NCBI GenBank assembly: GCA_947499615.1
Contig: CANMOP010000008.1
Coordinates: forward strand, 19,740-83,739
From: RH-chloro-G1 sp003670575
GTDB taxonomy: Bacteria; Chloroflexota; Dehalococcoidia; UBA2979
Length of the DNA: 64,000 nt
Direction: 5' to 3'
Shown here piece after piece: positions 60,801 to 64,000 of this stretch; position 1 is the first letter of the stretch; each line of letters begins with the position of its first letter. The translations under genes were made by a program, and so were the position numbers. The notes under the pieces are model-generated. The model saw nothing but the letters and a program-made list of their open reading frames with translations. It searched no databases and was not told the DNA's origin.

Positions 60801-61514
60801 ATGCCGATCCCGACCGTCCGCCAGCTACTGCACGATGCGCTGGATGCGGTGTTGCCGCAGCGTTGCGTCGTCTGTGGCCGGTTTGGCGCGGCGCTGCACC
60901 TCGATTGCCGCGCGTCCCTGCCGCGCGCGCAGCCGCCGCGTTGCGAGCGCTGTTGGTCGCCGGGCGATCGTCTGCTCTGCGACAGTTGTGTCACCTCTGC
61001 GCCCGCGTACGCCGGGTTGCGCGCCGGGTACTGCTTCACCGGCCCGGTGCGCCGCGCGATCCTCGAGGCGAAGTTCCGCGGCATGACCACGCTGCTGCCA
61101 CCGCTTGCGGCGGAGGCGGCGCTGAGCGTGCCGAGCGCGTGGGCGGTCGACCTTGTGGTGCCCATCCCGCTGCATCCGAACCGCCAGCGCCAGCGTGGCT
61201 ACAACCAGGCGGCGATCGCGGCTCGCGAGGTTGCGCGCGTCCTCGGTGTTCCGTACGGCGAGCCGCTGCGGCGCGTGCGCGCCACTCCAGCCCAGGCGGG
61301 GCTGGACGCGCTGCAACGCCAGCGCAACATCCGAGGTGCGTTCGCGGCGATATCGGGGCCAGGCGCGCCGGTTGTGGCGTCGTTCGCGGGCTCCGTCGTG
61401 CTCCTCGTCGATGACGTCAGCACCACGGGGGCGACGTTCGCGGAGGTAGCGCGAGCGTTGTTGGATGCCGGCGTGGCGCGCGTGTACGCACTCTCCATGG
61501 CACGTGAGGACTAG
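60801..61514 (+). CDS. comF: ComF family phosphoribosyltransferase-like protein
   Basis: A 237-residue protein with an N-terminal zinc-binding region (CVVCG, CERCW, CDSC) and a PRTase domain ending in LLVDDVSTTGATFAE. ComF proteins are needed for DNA uptake in competent bacteria, and homologues interact with helicases such as PriA. ATG 60801 starts the conserved segment; TATCAT at about 60776 may be the -10 box. It diverges from moaX. Confidence 0.92.
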   Translation: MPIPTVRQLLHDALDAVLPQRCVVCGRFGAALHLDCRASLPRAQPPRCERCWSPGDRLLCDSCVTSAPAYAGLRAGYCFTGPVRRAILEAKFRGMTTLLPPLAAEAALSVPSAWAVDLVVPIPLHPNRQRQRGYNQAAIAAREVARVLGVPYGEPLRRVRATPAQAGLDALQRQRNIRGAFAAISGPGAPVVASFAGSVVLLVDDVSTTGATFAEVARALLDAGVARVYALSMARED

Positions 61515-61580
61515 TAACCAGCGAATCCACGTTCCTACAATCAACCTCGTTGGGCTGTGGTCCGGCGAGGAGTCTCTCCG

Positions 61581-62537
61581 ATGATCATCACTGTTGCGCT
61601 GAACCCGGCAGTCGACCTGACGCTGGAGGTGGATCACTTCCAACTCGCCGACACCAACCGCGTGCACGCGGTGCGACAGGACATCGGCGGCAAAGGCATC
61701 AATGTCGCGCGCTCGCTGAAGGCGCTTGGGTACGAGGCGCTCGCGTGCGGGTTTGCACCGGGCGTGCGCGGTCGCCAGATCGAGGATCAGTTACTCGATG
61801 GTGGCATCGGGTGCGATTTCATCTACATCCCGGGCGACGTGCGCACCAACATCACGATCCTCGATCGCGCGAATCACTCACACACGCAACTCGCGCTACC
61901 GGGGCCCACGCTCCCGCGCTCCGCGATCGCACAACTCACCGAGCACTTGCGAAGGCGAGTGCGTGTCAGCACGTGGCTGGTGCTGGCCGGATCGATCCCG
62001 CCGCCGGGTGACCCATCGGTGTACGTGGAACTGATCCGCATGGCCGCTGAACACGGCGGTCGGAGCGCGCTGGATGCGGATGGGCCGGTGGTGGAGGCTG
62101 TGCTGGCATCCGACGTGCGACCGTCCCTCCTGAAGATGAACGACCACGAGTTGGCGCGCCTGCTGCACTTGAACATCGAGAGCGAGGCGGAGGCGCTGGG
62201 CGCGGCTCGTCGCGTGCGTGAGCGCGGCGTGTTGAACGTGGTGGTCACGCTCGGCTCCGACGGCGCGGTCGCGGTCACCGAGCACGGCGAGTACCGGGTG
62301 TCGGCGCCGCGCATCGACGTCGTATCGGCCGTCGGCGCGGGCGACGCGTTCCTGAGTGGGCTGATGTACGGGCTGGTGAAGACCGGCAACTGGGAAACTG
62401 CGCTGCCGATCGCCTCGGCGGCTGGGGGGGCGGCCTGCCTTGAGCCGGGCACGCTCCCGTGCAGCGGCGAGGCAGTGTGGCGGTTGCGGCCTAGTGTCGT
62501 GGTGGAGCGGATTCACGAGGTCAGCGCCGCCCGGTAA
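61581..62537 (+). CDS. fruK: 1-phosphofructokinase family sugar kinase
   Basis: A 318-residue PfkB-family kinase. ITVALNPAVDLTLEVDHF and IGGKGINVARSLKALG are typical of 1-phosphofructokinase/tagatose-6-phosphate kinase, and SAVGAGDAFLSGLMYG contains the catalytic Asp. No PTS genes lie nearby, so the exact sugar phosphate is uncertain. ATG 61581 has GAGGAG at good spacing. A terminator-like hairpin follows the gene. Confidence 0.85.
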   Translation: MIITVALNPAVDLTLEVDHFQLADTNRVHAVRQDIGGKGINVARSLKALGYEALACGFAPGVRGRQIEDQLLDGGIGCDFIYIPGDVRTNITILDRANHSHTQLALPGPTLPRSAIAQLTEHLRRRVRVSTWLVLAGSIPPPGDPSVYVELIRMAAEHGGRSALDADGPVVEAVLASDVRPSLLKMNDHELARLLHLNIESEAEALGAARRVRERGVLNVVVTLGSDGAVAVTEHGEYRVSAPRIDVVSAVGAGDAFLSGLMYGLVKTGNWETALPIASAAGGAACLEPGTLPCSGEAVWRLRPSVVVERIHEVSAAR

Positions 62538-62538
62538 C

Positions 62539-62555
62539 GGCGCTGCTCCAGCGCC
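62539..62555 (+). terminator. Hairpin after the fruK-like gene
   Basis: GGCGCTG pairs with CAGCGCC around a CTC loop (62539-62545 with 62549-62555), with weaker outer TAACG/CGTTA pairing. It starts directly after the stop codon and ends about 100 bases before glyA. Confidence 0.6.
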
Positions 62556-62656
62556 GCGTTAGTGATGGCGTGCTGGGCGCATGAGCGCGGGCTGCGCTAC
62601 CGTATCTAGGCGCGCGAACCGGCTGTGTCGCGGCATCCAGCGCGGGGAGCAATCGC

Positions 62657-63922
62657 ATGAACGCACCAGCAGGCCTGAACTCGCTCGCCAGCGTCGACCC
62701 GGTGGTCGCCGGCTGGATCCATCGCGAAGAGCAGCGGCAGCGCGGCACCCTCGAGATGATCGCCTCCGAGAACTTCACCTCCACCGCCGTGATGGAGGCC
62801 GTGGGCAGCGTGCTCACCAACAAATACGCGGAGGGATACCCCGGCAAGCGCTACTACGGTGGCTGCGAATTCGTCGATGAGATCGAGCAGATCGCGATCG
62901 ACCGTGCGAAGGCGCTGTTCGGGATGGGGCACGCCAACGTGCAGCCGCACTCCGGCGCGCAGGCAAACATGGGCGTGTACATGGGGCTGATCAAGCCCGG
63001 TGACACCGTCATGGGGCTGAAGCTGGACCAGGGTGGTCATCTCACCCACGGCAGTCAGGTGAACTTCTCCGGCAAGCTCTACGAGTTCGTCTCCTACGGC
63101 GTGGACCGGGAGACGGAGACCATGGACTACGAGCAGATGCTGACGCTGGCCAAGCAGCACCGCCCGAAGATCATCGTGGTGGGCGCGACAGCGTACCCGC
63201 GCATCATCGACTTCCCACGTGCACGCGCCATCGCCGACGAGGTGGGTGCGCTGCTCATGGCGGACATGGCGCACATCTCGGGGCTGGTCGCGGGTGGTGC
63301 GCATCCCTCGCCGGCCGGGTACGCGCATGTGGTCACCTCCAGCACGCACAAGACGCTGCGAGGACCGCGTGGCGGCATGATCCTCTGTGACGAGCCCCAC
63401 GCCCGTGCCATCGATCGAGGCGTCTTCCCGGCATCGCAGGGCGGGCCGTTGATGCACGTGGTCGCAGGCAAGGCTGTCGCCTTCCTGGAGGCCGCTGGCG
63501 AGGAATTCACTGCCTACGCCCACCAGATCGTCGCGAACGCGCAGGCGCTAGCGGAGACGCTGATCGATGCAGGTCTGCGCGTCGTGAGTGGCGGCACGGA
63601 TAACCACTTGCTGCTGGTAGATGTCACCGCCAAGGGGCTGAACGGCCAGCAGGCGGAGGACGCGCTGGCTCGCTGCGGGATCGTGGTGAACAAGAACGCC
63701 ATCCCGTACGACACGCTGCCCCCGAATGTCGCCTCCGGCATCCGTATCGGCACGCCCGCGCTCACCTCGCGCGGGATGGGGCCGCAGGAGTTGCGGAACG
63801 TCGGCGCGCTCATCGTGCGGGTGCTGGACGCCCCGGACGACGTTGAGGTGGCCCGTCAGGTCGCATCGGCGGTCGAGGCGCTCTGCGAGCGCTACCCGGC
63901 CCCCGGCGTGCCGCTGGGCTGA
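62657..63922 (+). CDS. glyA: Serine hydroxymethyltransferase
   Basis: GlyA interconverts serine and glycine while charging tetrahydrofolate, feeding purine and methionine synthesis. The 421-residue PLP enzyme has NKYAEGYPGKRYYGG, QPHSGAQANMGVY, the PLP lysine in SSTHKTLRGPRGG and GIRIGTPALTSRGM. ATG 62657 follows GGGGAGC. It complements the folate and purine genes elsewhere in the window. Confidence 0.98.
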   Translation: MNAPAGLNSLASVDPVVAGWIHREEQRQRGTLEMIASENFTSTAVMEAVGSVLTNKYAEGYPGKRYYGGCEFVDEIEQIAIDRAKALFGMGHANVQPHSGAQANMGVYMGLIKPGDTVMGLKLDQGGHLTHGSQVNFSGKLYEFVSYGVDRETETMDYEQMLTLAKQHRPKIIVVGATAYPRIIDFPRARAIADEVGALLMADMAHISGLVAGGAHPSPAGYAHVVTSSTHKTLRGPRGGMILCDEPHARAIDRGVFPASQGGPLMHVVAGKAVAFLEAAGEEFTAYAHQIVANAQALAETLIDAGLRVVSGGTDNHLLLVDVTAKGLNGQQAEDALARCGIVVNKNAIPYDTLPPNVASGIRIGTPALTSRGMGPQELRNVGALIVRVLDAPDDVEVARQVASAVEALCERYPAPGVPLG

Positions 63923-63936
63923 GGCTGGTCGAGGGG

Positions 63937-63981
63937 CCCCAAATCTAGTGGTCGTCCTGTTGCCTGACACTAGATTTGGGG
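63937..63981. repeat. Perfect 14-bp inverted repeat after glyA
   Basis: CCCCAAATCTAGTG (63937-63950) and its exact complement CACTAGATTTGGGG (63968-63981) flank a 17-base loop. It begins 15 bases after the glyA stop. No T-run follows on either strand. It could be a terminator stem, a small repeat-element end or a recombination site. The last 19 bases of the window are not classifiable. Confidence 0.7.
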
Positions 63982-64000
63982 GTCGCGTTGACCCTCCGAC

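Overview
This is a chromosomal window of a high-GC, aerobic or facultatively aerobic bacterium, packed with housekeeping genes and carrying little mobile DNA. My best placement is the phylum Chloroflexota (Dehalococcoidia-like). The reasons are a split menaquinol:cytochrome c reductase (cytochrome b N-half, C-half, Rieske, di-heme cytochrome c), a complete CysO/CysM/Mec cysteine pathway, MurT/GatD lipid II amidation, and a DnaD-like protein next to a DnaC-type loader. The phylum is an inference from gene content. No tRNA, rRNA or CRISPR array was recognised.

Layout. 1-4.3 kb (minus): start of an unidentified gene, dapB, pnp with a long Gly/Arg tail, rpsO. 4.5-10.1 kb: DegV-like protein and pepA (plus), a RhuM gene broken by one in-frame stop, coaBC and coaX (minus). 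10.1-14.4 kb: dnaA flanked by two origin-like spacers, obgE, nadD. 14.4-18.7 kb (minus): terC behind a yybP-ykoY manganese riboswitch, a methyltransferase, a small hypothetical, gyrB. 18.9-27 kb: trmO, a YchF-like NTPase, a DUF1232 protein, two XdhC-type genes separated by a hairpin-rich leader, murT-gatD, lgt, a glutaredoxin-like protein, and uppP (minus).

27.1-35.2 kb is the most interesting block. A SAM-I riboswitch precedes thrC, a NIL-domain gene and a ThiS/MoaD-like sulfur carrier. An Rrf2 regulator with its own palindromic operator then leads a second run: cysK, a ThiS-MoeB fusion, cysO, cysM, a rhodanese, a hypothetical gene and a JAMM protease (mec). The second run is protein-thiocarboxylate cysteine synthesis as known in mycobacteria. 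The first looks like a parallel system making homocysteine from O-phosphohomoserine, which is an inference.

35.2-54.1 kb: a REP-like intergenic repeat, folP-folK fusion, small membrane and Trm112-like proteins, purF-purM-purH, a glycosyltransferase with a leaderless-type promoter, the bc complex with associated tiny proteins, rpsU-yqeY-pgpH, and purQ-DUF4389-purL. 54.1-64 kb: a transglutaminase-like protein, rplI, dnaB, a DnaD-like protein, a helicase-loader-like ATPase with two tandem AAA+ modules, mazEF, a MoaD-MoaE fusion, comF, a 1-phosphofructokinase, glyA, and a perfect 14-bp inverted repeat at the window end.
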